Positions 7,537 to 14,705 of a DNA stretch of 49,613 nucleotides are shown here, in pieces. Location of the stretch: assembly GCA_004557125.1 (NCBI GenBank), contig SFET01000017.1:1-49613 (forward strand). The letters run 5' to 3'. Numbering within the stretch: the stretch's first letter is position 1; each line of letters starts with the position of its first letter. The position numbers were made by a program, and so were the translations under genes. The notes beneath the pieces are model-generated. The model was given only the letters and a program-made list of their open reading frames with translations. It was not told where the DNA came from and ran no database searches. Source of the DNA: Clostridiales bacterium (GTDB lineage Bacteria > Bacillota > Clostridia > Christensenellales > Aristaeellaceae).

Positions 7537-7601
7537 GTGGCTGGATCGCATCGCGGAATAAATTAATACTTTTAATTAATTAATTGTGCCGTTTATTAGT
7601 A

Positions 7602-7630
7602 TTGACAAAACACTTTTATAATCTTATAAT
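7602..7630 (+). promoter_or_regulatory. Consensus sigma-A promoter of the sugar ABC operon
   Basis: TTGACA (7602-7607), a 17-bp spacer and TATAAT (7625-7630), a perfect match at both boxes in an AT-rich patch. The leader is about 90 nt. Just before the AAAAGGAGG ribosome-binding site it carries an 8-bp hairpin, TAACGGAT/ATCCGTTA (7686-7707). Confidence 0.85.
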
Positions 7631-7729
7631 TGTAACGTACATATTTCCAGTTAACATTTGCGCATAAATGAAGGTATTGTGTGAATAACGGATGCTTATA
7701 TCCGTTAATTTTAAAAGGAGGAACTTACA

Positions 7730-8641
7730 ATGAAGAAAGTTCTCGTACTCGTTCTGGCTCTGGTTATGATCCTGAGCTGCGCAGCCATGGCCGAAGGCCA
7801 GAAGCTGGGCTACACCTGCATGGATGGCACCAACCCCTTCTTCATCGCACTGGAAGGCGCTATCCGCGAAGTCGTTGAAGCCAACGGCGACGAGCTGATC
7901 TCTCTGGATCCCCAGAACAGCAACGAAAAGCAGATTTCCCTGATCGAGGACCTGGTTTCCCAGGGCATCGCTGCCTGCTTCGTAAACCCCGTTGACCGCG
8001 ATGGCGTCATCGCCGGTCTGGACAAGCTGAAGGAAGCTGGCATCCCGATCTTCGGCTTCGATACCGAAGTTGCCGATATGTCCTACCTCGTATCCTATGC
8101 TGGCTCCGATAACTACAACGCCGGCTATGTGTGCGGCCTGGATCTGGCTGAGAAGCTGCCCGAGGGCGGCCCCATCATCGTTCTGGACAGCCCCACGATG
8201 CAGTCTGTTGTTGACCGCATTGACGGCTTCATGGCAGCCATCGAAGGCAAGGGCTTCGAGGTTGTTGCCCAGATCGACTCCATGGGCAACCAGGAGCTCG
8301 GCAACAAGAACGCCACCGACGCTCTGACCGCGCATCCCGATGCAGTGGCCATCATGGGCGGCAACGACCCGACGGCTCTGGGCGCCTATGCAGCAGTTGA
8401 AGCAGCCGCTTCCAACGCCTTGGTCTACGGCGTTGACGGCTCCCCCGACATCAAGGCCCTGATCGCTGAAGGCAAGGTCACCGGCACCGGCGCTCAGTCC
8501 CCCGTGTCCATCGGCAAGACCATCGCCGAAGTGTACTACAAGTGGCTGGCTGGCGAGGAAGTGGAAGCCCGCTATCCCATCGATACCTTCATGATCAACG
8601 CTGACAACGTTGCCGATTTCGGCACCGACGGCTGGCAGTAA
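7730..8641 (+). CDS. Sugar ABC transporter substrate-binding protein (RbsB/PBP1 family)
   Basis: A 303-aa exported protein. The signal peptide (about 1-21) ends SCAAMA; AMA fits signal peptidase I, while the preceding ILSC is a poor lipobox, so the anchoring mode is unclear. The mature part shows the type I periplasmic-binding fold: NPFF near the start, a repeated ISLIEDLVSQGIAACFVNP segment, GSDNYNAGY and MGGNDPTALGAY. The family binds ribose, galactose and similar monosaccharides; the exact sugar is not evident. It is the first gene of a binding protein-ATPase-permease operon. Confidence 0.92.
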   Translation: MKKVLVLVLALVMILSCAAMAEGQKLGYTCMDGTNPFFIALEGAIREVVEANGDELISLDPQNSNEKQISLIEDLVSQGIAACFVNPVDRDGVIAGLDKLKEAGIPIFGFDTEVADMSYLVSYAGSDNYNAGYVCGLDLAEKLPEGGPIIVLDSPTMQSVVDRIDGFMAAIEGKGFEVVAQIDSMGNQELGNKNATDALTAHPDAVAIMGGNDPTALGAYAAVEAAASNALVYGVDGSPDIKALIAEGKVTGTGAQSPVSIGKTIAEVYYKWLAGEEVEARYPIDTFMINADNVADFGTDGWQ

Positions 8642-8693
8642 TCTGACGGTTCAAAATCATAGCGGCTGTTCATCAGCTTAATATGAAATTTTA

Positions 8694-8733
8694 GAATTGT
8701 CGGCGTTTCTCCGAAAGGAGACGCCGACAATTC
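8694..8733 (+). promoter_or_regulatory. Intercistronic stem-loop with GAAA loop
   Basis: GAATTGTCGGCGT plus CTCC (8694-8712) pairs with 8717-8733 around a GAAA loop, with a 2-nt bulge. There is no T-run after it. It lies between the binding-protein gene and the ATPase, where such stems often block 3' exonucleases and raise the level of the binding-protein message. Confidence 0.7.
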
Positions 8734-8820
8734 GGCGATTTGAGAAAGAGTCTTTGTCTCTCCGGAAAAAAGCCTCTTTTTCAACTCGCCCTCACATTGA
8801 AGAAACGGTGGTGAAACCAA

Positions 8821-10341
8821 GTGAGCGAATACTTGCTCGAAATGAAAAACATCTGCAAATCATTTCCGGGCGTCAAAGCTCTGCAGAAGGTTGATTTTCA
8901 GCTGAATGCTGGCGAAATTCACGCTCTGCTGGGCGAAAACGGCGCAGGCAAGTCCACCCTGATCAAGGTTCTGGGCGGTATTTACATCCCGGAAGAGGGT
9001 CAGATCTTTATCGACGGGAAGGAAGTTGCCATTACGGGCGTCAATGCCGCCCGCGACAACGGCATTTCCATCATCCATCAGGAGCTGGTTCTGGTCCCCC
9101 ACATGACGGTTGCAGAAAACATCTTCCTGGGACGCGAACCCAAGGGCAAATTCGGCGTGGATTATACCAGGATGCGCACCGAGGCCCAGAGGATGCTGGA
9201 TCAGTTTGATCTGGGCATTGACGCTGCCGTCGAGGTCGGTGATCTGAGTATCGCACAGCAGCAGATGGTCGAAATCGTCAAGGCGATCTCCTTCAACTGC
9301 CGCATCCTGGTTATGGACGAGCCCACCTCCTCCATTTCTGACCGCGAGGTTGCCCATCTGTTTGAGATCATGCGCAACCTGGCCAAGTCCGGCGTCGGCA
9401 TCATCTACATTTCCCATAAGATGAGCGAGTTGAACGAGGTTTGCGATCGCGTGACCGTTCTGCGCGATGGCACCTACGTTGGCACCCGCGTGGTTGCAGA
9501 TACGCCCAAGGACGATCTGATCGCCATGATGGTCGGCCGCGAGCTGGATCAGTATTACACCCGCGACCACGTAAAGAGCGACGAGGTTGTGCTCAAGTGC
9601 GTCAACATCAACGACAACAAGAAGAAGCACCAGCGCGTGAAGGATGTATCCTTTGAGCTGCGCAAGGGCGAAATCGTCGGCTTTGCCGGTCTGGTTGGCG
9701 CCGGCCGCAGCGAAACCATGCAGTGCGTCTTTGGTCTGACGCCCGGCTCCACCGGCGAGATTTATCTGGATGGCAAGCAGGTGCAGATCAAGAATCCCGT
9801 CGAAGCGATGAAGCACGGCATCGCCATGGTTCCCGAAAACCGCAAGGTTGAAGGTCTGTACCATCAGCAGAGCGTGCGTTTCAACTCCACCATCGAGGTC
9901 CTGGATCAGTTCATCAAGAACCTGATGGTCAATACGAAGAAGGAAGAAGCCATCACCCAGGAATTCATCGACAAGATGCAGACCAAGACCCCCAGCCAGG
10001 AGCAGGCGGTTACCAACCTTTCCGGCGGCAACCAGCAGAAGGTTATGATCGGCCGCTGGCTGGCTACCAATCCCCATATTCTGATTCTGGACGAGCCCAC
10101 CCGTGGCGTTGATGTAGGTGCCAAGGCGGAAATCTATGAGATCATGAACGAACTGACCAAGCATGGCGTTTCCATCATCATGATTTCTTCCGAACTGCCG
10201 GAAATCATCAACATGAGCGACCGCGTTTATGTCATGTACGAAGGCAAAATGACCGGCTGCATCAGCTTTGATGATGGCATCAGCCAGGAAGCCATTATGA
10301 AGCTCGCCACCAAAGAGTCTGTAGGAGGGAAAACCGAATGA
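8821..10341 (+). CDS. Sugar ABC transporter ATP-binding protein (RbsA/MglA type, two ATPase domains)
   Basis: A 506-aa protein with two fused nucleotide-binding domains. The first has Walker A GENGAGKST, signature LSIAQQQMVEI and Walker B ILVMDEPTSS. The second has a degenerate Walker A (GLVGAGRSE), signature LSGGNQQKV and Walker B ILILDEPTRGVD. This asymmetry is standard for the family. A GTG start at 8821 gives the usual N-terminus MSEYLLEMKNICKSFPGVKA; the ribosome-binding site (GGTGG) is weak. The stop overlaps the permease start (ATGA). Confidence 0.95.
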   Translation: MSEYLLEMKNICKSFPGVKALQKVDFQLNAGEIHALLGENGAGKSTLIKVLGGIYIPEEGQIFIDGKEVAITGVNAARDNGISIIHQELVLVPHMTVAENIFLGREPKGKFGVDYTRMRTEAQRMLDQFDLGIDAAVEVGDLSIAQQQMVEIVKAISFNCRILVMDEPTSSISDREVAHLFEIMRNLAKSGVGIIYISHKMSELNEVCDRVTVLRDGTYVGTRVVADTPKDDLIAMMVGRELDQYYTRDHVKSDEVVLKCVNINDNKKKHQRVKDVSFELRKGEIVGFAGLVGAGRSETMQCVFGLTPGSTGEIYLDGKQVQIKNPVEAMKHGIAMVPENRKVEGLYHQQSVRFNSTIEVLDQFIKNLMVNTKKEEAITQEFIDKMQTKTPSQEQAVTNLSGGNQQKVMIGRWLATNPHILILDEPTRGVDVGAKAEIYEIMNELTKHGVSIIMISSELPEIINMSDRVYVMYEGKMTGCISFDDGISQEAIMKLATKESVGGKTE

Positions 10342-11294
10342 AAGCAGTAAAGCGTTATTTCAAAGATAATCTGGGTATTCTGATTGCTCTTGCGCTCATG
10401 ATTGTCTTCCTGTGCGTCTATCCCAGGACTTCCAGCACCTTCCCCACCAAGAACAATATGTTCAACGTTCTGCGTCAGTCCGCTCCCAACCTGATGCTGG
10501 CCTGCGGCATGACCATGGTCATCATCCTGGGCGGCATTGACCTGTCCGTTGGTTCCATCATCGCCATGTCCGGCTGCTTCGCCGCCGGCGCCGTCGTATT
10601 CGCCGGCATGCCGGAAGTCGTGGGCATCCTGATCGGCATTCTGTCCGGCGCCATCTTCGGCATGTTCAACGGCTTCGTAATCGCAATCACCACCATCCCG
10701 CCCTTCATTGTGACGCTGGCCTCCATGAACGTGGCAAAGGGCATCGCCTACGTATTCACCGGCGGCAAGCCCATCCGCTGCATGACCGAGCCCTGGAAGT
10801 TCCTGGGCGCAGGCTACATCGCCGGCATCCCCACCCCGGTGATCACCATGTTCATCGTGTTTATTCTGTGCGTGCTGTTCCTGAACCGCACCCGCATCGG
10901 CCGTCACATCTACGCTGTCGGCGGCAACACCACCGCCGCCAAGTTCTCCGGTATCAGCACCTTCAAGGTAAAGTTCGCTGTGCATACCATCAGCGGCCTG
11001 CTGGCTGGTCTGGCCGGTGTGACCATCGCTTCCCGTCTGTATGCCGGTACCTGCACCTCCGGTGACGCCGCTGAGATGGACGCCATCGCGGCCGTCGTTA
11101 TCGGCGGTACCTCCATGTCCGGTGGCTCCGGTAAGCTGGGCGGCACCCTGATCGGCGCTCTGATCATTGGTATTCTGAACAATGGTCTGAACCTGATGGG
11201 CGTAAACTCCGACTGGCAGTACATCATCAAGGGTATCGTTATTCTCGGTGCTGTGTACGTGGACTACATCCGCAGCCAGAAGAAGGCAAAATAA
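10338..11294 (+). CDS. Sugar ABC transporter permease (RbsC family)
   Basis: A 318-aa integral membrane protein with about 8-10 hydrophobic segments. The family hallmark GGIDLSVGSIIAMSG follows the second segment, and a C-terminal GGTSMSGGSGKLGGTLIGA precedes the last helices. Both belong to the branched permease family shared by ribose, galactose and xylose importers. It is translationally coupled to the ATPase (ATGA overlap) and followed by a terminator. Confidence 0.95.
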   Translation: MKAVKRYFKDNLGILIALALMIVFLCVYPRTSSTFPTKNNMFNVLRQSAPNLMLACGMTMVIILGGIDLSVGSIIAMSGCFAAGAVVFAGMPEVVGILIGILSGAIFGMFNGFVIAITTIPPFIVTLASMNVAKGIAYVFTGGKPIRCMTEPWKFLGAGYIAGIPTPVITMFIVFILCVLFLNRTRIGRHIYAVGGNTTAAKFSGISTFKVKFAVHTISGLLAGLAGVTIASRLYAGTCTSGDAAEMDAIAAVVIGGTSMSGGSGKLGGTLIGALIIGILNNGLNLMGVNSDWQYIIKGIVILGAVYVDYIRSQKKAK

Positions 11295-11324
11295 GCGGCG
11301 AGGCGCAGTCGCGCTTCACAAGCA

Positions 11325-11370
11325 AACTCCCGCCCCACATACAAGTGGGCCGGGAGTTCTTTTTGATTTT
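11325..11370 (+). terminator. Terminator of the sugar ABC operon
   Basis: AACTCCCG/CGGGAGTT with inner CCAC/GTGG pairing, followed by CTTTTTGATTTT. Confidence 0.85.
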
Positions 11371-11395
11371 GTTGCATTCCCTTTGGGCAAATATG

Positions 11396-11425
11396 AAATC
11401 CGGCACGCAGAATCATGCCGGATTT
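11396..11425 (-). terminator. Terminator of proS (bidirectional hairpin)
   Basis: AAATCCGGCA (11396-11405) pairs with TGCCGGATTT (11416-11425). On the minus strand it is followed by CATATTTG. It separates the convergent permease and proS genes. Confidence 0.6.
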
Positions 11426-11441
11426 CTCTTCTTGGAAATGA

Positions 11442-13169
11442 TCAGAGCCTGCACTCCAGCTTGGCCAGCTCGTCCACCACGTAGTTGTACACGAAGTCCA
11501 CGGCCTCGTCCACGGGCTTCTTCTCCTGCATGGACTTGTCGCGGGTGGAGATTTCGATGGTGCCGTTCTTCAGGCCCTTGGGGCTGACGACCACGCGCAC
11601 CGGCACGCCGAACAGGTCGGCGTCGGAGAACATCACGCCGGCGCTGACGGAGCGGTCGTCCCAGAGCACCTCCACGCCGCGCCTGGTGAGCTCGTCGTAA
11701 ATGCGCTTGGAGGTTGCGGCGACCTCCTCATTGTCAGAACGCAGGGAGCAGATCTGCACGTGCCAGGGAGCGATGGAGATGGGCCAGATCGGGCCGTAAT
11801 CGTCGCGATGCGCCTCGCACACGGAGGCCGCCAGACGGCCCACGCCGATGCCGTAGCAGCCCATGATGGGGTTCTTCATCGTGCCGTCCGCATCCACATA
11901 GGTCATGCCCATGCTCTCGGTGTACTTGGTGCCCAGCTGGAAGATGTTGCCCACCTCGATGCCGCGGGAGGTGTAGATGCTCTTCTTGCCGCAAACCGGG
12001 CAGATGCCGCCGTCGTAGGCCTTGGCCACGTCCACGTACTCCACCTCGCCCATCTCGCGGGGGATGTTGAAGCCGACGTAGTGCATGTCCACTTCATTCG
12101 CACCGGTGGCGACCCAGTTGAGATCCTTTAGGGACGCATCGTAGACCACGCGCACGCCCTCCGGCAAGCCCTTGGGGCCGATGAAGCCGGCGGTCAGGCC
12201 GCAGTCGGCGGTGATCTCGGCGGGATGAATCTCCGCCTTCAGGTAGTTGCGCAGCTTGGTCTCGTTGATGTCCAGATCGCCGCGCAGGAAGGCCACGACG
12301 TACTTGTCCGTCAGGTTCTCCTGATACACCACGGCCTTGCAGGTGGCGGTGGCGGGGATCTTCAGGAAAGCGCACAGATCCTCGATGGTCTTCACGCCCG
12401 GGGTGGGCACCTTCTCGAGGTCGGCCAGCTCGCCCGCGTCGCCGTGGACAATGCAGGGCGCGGCCTCCATGTTGGCGCGATAGTCGCACTCGTGGCAGAG
12501 CACGATGGTATCCTCGCCGACGGGGGTCAGCAGCATGTACTCGTGGGAGACCTTGCCGCCCATCATGCCGCTGTCGGAGGCCACGGCCACGACCTCGGGC
12601 ACACCCGCGCGGGCGTAGATGCGGTTGTAGGCCTCGTAGCACTCCATGTAGTACTTCTCCAGATCCTCCTGGGAGGTGTGGAAGGAGTAGGCGTCCTTCA
12701 TGGTGAACTCGCGCACGCGGATCAGACCGCCGCGGCAGCGGGGCTCGTCGCGGAACTTGGTCTGAATCTGGTAGATCATGAAGGGATACTGGGTGTAGGA
12801 ATCCGCCACGTCGCGCGCGAAGTGCACGGAGGCCTCCTCGTGGGTCATGCCCAGCACCATGTCGGAGCCGGAGCGATCCTGGAAGCGCAGCAGCTCGCTG
12901 CCGATGGAGTCGAAGCGTCCGGACTCCTTCCACAGGCTCGCGGGCATGGCCACCGGGAACAGCACCTCCTGGCCGCCGATGCGATCCATTTCCTCGCGGA
13001 TGATGCGCTCGATCTTGGCAGTGATGCGCTTGGTGATGGGGAACAGGGTGAAGATGCCGTTGCCCACGGGCTTGATGTAGCCGCCGCGCATCATCAGCGC
13101 CTGGCTGGCGATCTGGCAGTCTGCCGGGGTTTCCTTGTAGCGCTTGGAGACGAGATTTCTGACCAGCAT
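11442..13169 (-). CDS. proS: Prolyl-tRNA synthetase, bacterial type with editing insert
   Basis: A 575-aa class II synthetase. Motif 2 region is KFRDEPRCRGGLIRVREFTMKD (around residues 137-158) and motif 3 is GCYGIGVGRL; the long insert between them is the editing domain of bacterial ProRS that clears Ala-tRNAPro. It charges tRNAPro with proline. Its expression is controlled by the T-box leader directly upstream, so uncharged tRNAPro should raise it. GAGGAGGAAAC precedes the ATG at 13169. Confidence 0.97.
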   Translation of the reverse strand: MLVRNLVSKRYKETPADCQIASQALMMRGGYIKPVGNGIFTLFPITKRITAKIERIIREEMDRIGGQEVLFPVAMPASLWKESGRFDSIGSELLRFQDRSGSDMVLGMTHEEASVHFARDVADSYTQYPFMIYQIQTKFRDEPRCRGGLIRVREFTMKDAYSFHTSQEDLEKYYMECYEAYNRIYARAGVPEVVAVASDSGMMGGKVSHEYMLLTPVGEDTIVLCHECDYRANMEAAPCIVHGDAGELADLEKVPTPGVKTIEDLCAFLKIPATATCKAVVYQENLTDKYVVAFLRGDLDINETKLRNYLKAEIHPAEITADCGLTAGFIGPKGLPEGVRVVYDASLKDLNWVATGANEVDMHYVGFNIPREMGEVEYVDVAKAYDGGICPVCGKKSIYTSRGIEVGNIFQLGTKYTESMGMTYVDADGTMKNPIMGCYGIGVGRLAASVCEAHRDDYGPIWPISIAPWHVQICSLRSDNEEVAATSKRIYDELTRRGVEVLWDDRSVSAGVMFSDADLFGVPVRVVVSPKGLKNGTIEISTRDKSMQEKKPVDEAVDFVYNYVVDELAKLECRL

Positions 13170-13192
13170 GCTTGTGTTTCCTCCTCAATATC

Positions 13193-13442
13193 CTATGCTC
13201 TGGTGGACGGCCAAAAGAAAACACCCCTGCTATTTCGCAGGGGCGAAGCATTTCTTCGCGGTACCACCTTGCTTGGTGCTCTTGCGCCCTGTAACGGGAG
13301 CGCCCGGCGGAGTTTCACAGGATGCGCCTGCGGGTTCCTCCGCGAACTCGGGAGTCCGGAGCCGATCCCTACCCGCCGCGCGGCTTGCAGCCGTGTCCGC
13401 GCTCTCTTTGGACGGTTTCGGGGGCTTTCTCCTTCAACGTTC
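13193..13442 (-). promoter_or_regulatory. T-box leader of proS
   Basis: On the minus strand the universal T-box sequence AGGTGGTACCGCG lies at 13257-13269, followed by a terminator stem CCCCTGC/GCAGGGG (13224-13243) with a TTTTCTTTT tract. The upstream 170 nt is strongly structured and corresponds to stems I-III. It should sense uncharged tRNAPro. I could not assign the specifier codon confidently. Confidence 0.93.
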
Positions 13443-13448
13443 CCCTTC

Positions 13449-13476
13449 ATTATAGCAGAACCCCGCGCAAATGCAA
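13449..13476 (-). promoter_or_regulatory. Promoter of the proS T-box transcript
   Basis: Minus strand: TTGCAT (13471-13476), a 16-bp spacer and TGCTATAAT, an extended -10 with TATAAT at 13449-13454. Confidence 0.7.
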
Positions 13477-13512
13477 GTGAAATTTCGGTTGCGAAGGGCA
13501 ATCCTGCAAAGG

Positions 13513-13542
13513 TTGACACAGAAGCGTCCGGCGTGGTATAAT
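13513..13542 (+). promoter_or_regulatory. Consensus promoter of the antisense RNA
   Basis: TTGACA (13513-13518), an 18-bp spacer and TATAAT (13537-13542). No open frame follows it, and it points into the 3' end of the holin-like peptide gene. Confidence 0.8.
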
Positions 13543-13548
13543 GACGGC

Positions 13549-13640
13549 AGGAAGGGATGACGCTTGTGGTTGAGCTTTTCCCCTCTGGATGAGAAGAGCC
13601 GCCGACCAGTCAGCGCTGGATGGCGGCTATTGCTTTACTT
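13549..13640 (+). ncRNA. Candidate antisense RNA antitoxin
   Basis: Predicted from a perfect-consensus promoter to a hairpin AGCCGCC/GGCGGCT (13597-13628, inner CCAG/CTGG) followed by ATTGCTTTACTT. It carries no convincing reading frame. It runs towards the toxin gene on the opposite strand and overlaps the toxin 3' end and 3' untranslated region. This is the layout of txpA/RatA and bsrG/SR4 in Bacillus. The ends are estimated from promoter and hairpin positions. Confidence 0.65.
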
Positions 13641-13715
13641 GTGACTTCCGTTGTGAACGGAGAACGCCAAAGTGATCATCAGGAGCACAATCGCGAGAAT
13701 CTCGTAATCGGTCAT
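13635..13715 (-). CDS. Holin-like type I toxin peptide
   Basis: A 26-aa peptide, MTDYEILAIVLLMITLAFSV followed by a short basic end HNGSHK. The pattern of a short polar start with YE, one hydrophobic helix and a charged tail matches the putative holin-like toxin family (TxpA/BsrG-like). Start 13715 lies 8 nt after AAAAGGGGG; an in-frame ATG at 13721 is too close. The Shine-Dalgarno is buried in a stem (13724-13732 with 13737-13745, loop of 4), as is usual for type I toxins. It would act at the membrane when the antisense RNA is lost. Confidence 0.75.
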   Translation of the reverse strand: MTDYEILAIVLLMITLAFSVHNGSHK

Positions 13716-13802
13716 GATCATCACCCCCTTTTGTAGAAAAGAGGGTAAAAGCCAAGCGCCATCTGCTTCCTTCCTGCCGGGAAGCCTTGCGGCTCCGATG
13801 GG

Positions 13803-13832
13803 ATTATAACATGGAATCAGAAGGGATGTCAA
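13803..13832 (-). promoter_or_regulatory. Consensus promoter of the holin-like toxin
   Basis: Minus strand: TTGACA (13827-13832), an 18-bp spacer and TATAAT (13803-13808) with an extended TG. The leader of about 80 nt includes the Shine-Dalgarno-sequestering stem. Confidence 0.8.
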
Positions 13833-13858
13833 TTTCTGCCTGTTCTGGAAGCACATCG

Positions 13859-13899
13859 GGTTTGATTTTCCGAAAAATGGTGTATAATTGAATCAAACC
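13859..13899 (+). promoter_or_regulatory. Promoter with flanking inverted repeat before the 73-aa gene
   Basis: TATAAT at 13883-13888 is bracketed by perfect 9-bp inverted repeats GGTTTGATT (13859-13867) and AATCAAACC (13891-13899). The left arm overlaps where a -35 would be. It looks like a repressor operator over a promoter. Confidence 0.5.
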
Positions 13900-13925
13900 G
13901 GATTTTCAGAAAGGCGGAGTGCAGT

Positions 13926-14147
13926 ATGAAAGAATATGAAGTTCTGGTACAGACGATCAACCCCTGCGGCGGCGAGGCCCACGACAAGAAGGAGTTTCTC
14001 GAAATCGAGGCCGAGAGCCCGGAGGCCTACGTGAAGGCGAACGCGGCCTATCCCATCATGGAGAGCGTGGTCAAGCCCGACGGCGACGTGGTCATCACCA
14101 CTGGCGACGGCAAGGGAAACTTCGTGAAGTACATTTTCACGGAGTGA
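13926..14147 (+). CDS. Small hypothetical protein
   Basis: A 73-aa protein starting MKEYEVLVQTINPCGGEAHD. It is predicted to be mostly beta strands, has one Cys and no membrane segment. I do not recognise the family. It has its own promoter (-10 at 13883), a GAAAGGCGGAG ribosome-binding site and its own terminator, so it is a genuine monocistronic gene rather than a chance frame. Confidence 0.7.
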   Translation: MKEYEVLVQTINPCGGEAHDKKEFLEIEAESPEAYVKANAAYPIMESVVKPDGDVVITTGDGKGNFVKYIFTE

Positions 14148-14152
14148 GGACG

Positions 14153-14180
14153 AAAAAAGCGGCGCAACGGCCGCTTTTTT
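14153..14180 (+). terminator. Bidirectional terminator
   Basis: AAAAAAGCGGC pairs with GCCGCTTTTTT around a short loop. It serves the 73-aa gene and, on the other strand, the 14192-14644 gene. Confidence 0.85.
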
Positions 14181-14191
14181 GTTTGGAATCG

Positions 14192-14644
14192 CTAGGTGGG
14201 AAGGCTGGCCTCCTCCAGATAGAAGCCGTCGCCCAGATCGTGCAGCTCCACATAGCCACGGTTCATTGCGCCGCCCTCCCAGCGCTGCGCGTCGCCGGCC
14301 TCCACGGGCGTCCAGTTGTCATACCAGTCCAGGCACGCGGGGACATATTCCCCGGACGGCGCGAGGATCAGATACCGGTGGCCCTCCAGGGGCGCGCCCT
14401 TCAGTGTGAAGATCGCCCGCTCGCCGTCCCACTGAACCGCCTCCACAGCGCCGCGCCAGAGGAGCCAGCGCATCCGCAGGGATCGTCCCGGATTCTCCGC
14501 CGCCTGGCGGAGAATTGCGCCGCTCTGCGCCACGTAGGAACCGTACCACTCCGCGCTTCGGGGCGACAGGAAGACCCGCCCGCCGAGGATCAGCAGGAGC
14601 AGGACAAGCAGCGCCGCAACGACAGCGCACAGCTTTTTGCGCAT
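14192..14644 (-). CDS. Hypothetical membrane-anchored protein
   Basis: A 150-aa protein with basic MRKK and one hydrophobic segment (about 6-27), then an extracytoplasmic domain of about 120 residues with several Trp and Tyr (EWYGSY, LDWYDNW). There is no lipobox. I do not recognise the family. ACGGAGG precedes the start. It lies downstream of the phosphofructokinase gene, separated by a hairpin, and may be partly co-transcribed with it. Confidence 0.6.
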   Translation of the reverse strand: MRKKLCAVVAALLVLLLLILGGRVFLSPRSAEWYGSYVAQSGAILRQAAENPGRSLRMRWLLWRGAVEAVQWDGERAIFTLKGAPLEGHRYLILAPSGEYVPACLDWYDNWTPVEAGDAQRWEGGAMNRGYVELHDLGDGFYLEEASLPT

Positions 14645-14661
14645 ACAAACCTCCGTATGAA

Positions 14662-14696
14662 AGCGAGGGCCTGTGCAAACGCACAGACCCTCGTCG
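14662..14696 (-). terminator. Hairpin after the phosphofructokinase gene
   Basis: On the minus strand CGAGGG-T-CTGTGC pairs with GCACAG-G-CCCTCG around GTTT, then CTTTCAT. It is strong as a stem but has a weak T-run, so read-through to the next gene is possible. Confidence 0.55.
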
Positions 14697-14705
14697 TTTC
14701 AGCTC

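Noticed and set aside
7730..7792. Lipoprotein signal (lipobox) in the sugar-binding protein
   Set aside because: ILSC has Leu at the -2 position and a good AMA signal peptidase I site follows, so lipidation was not called, though it is not excluded.
13635..13856. Longer 73-codon reading of the holin-like peptide frame
   Set aside because: The upstream codons precede or span the mapped promoter and have no ribosome-binding site; the short 26-aa start has AAAAGGGGG at the right distance.
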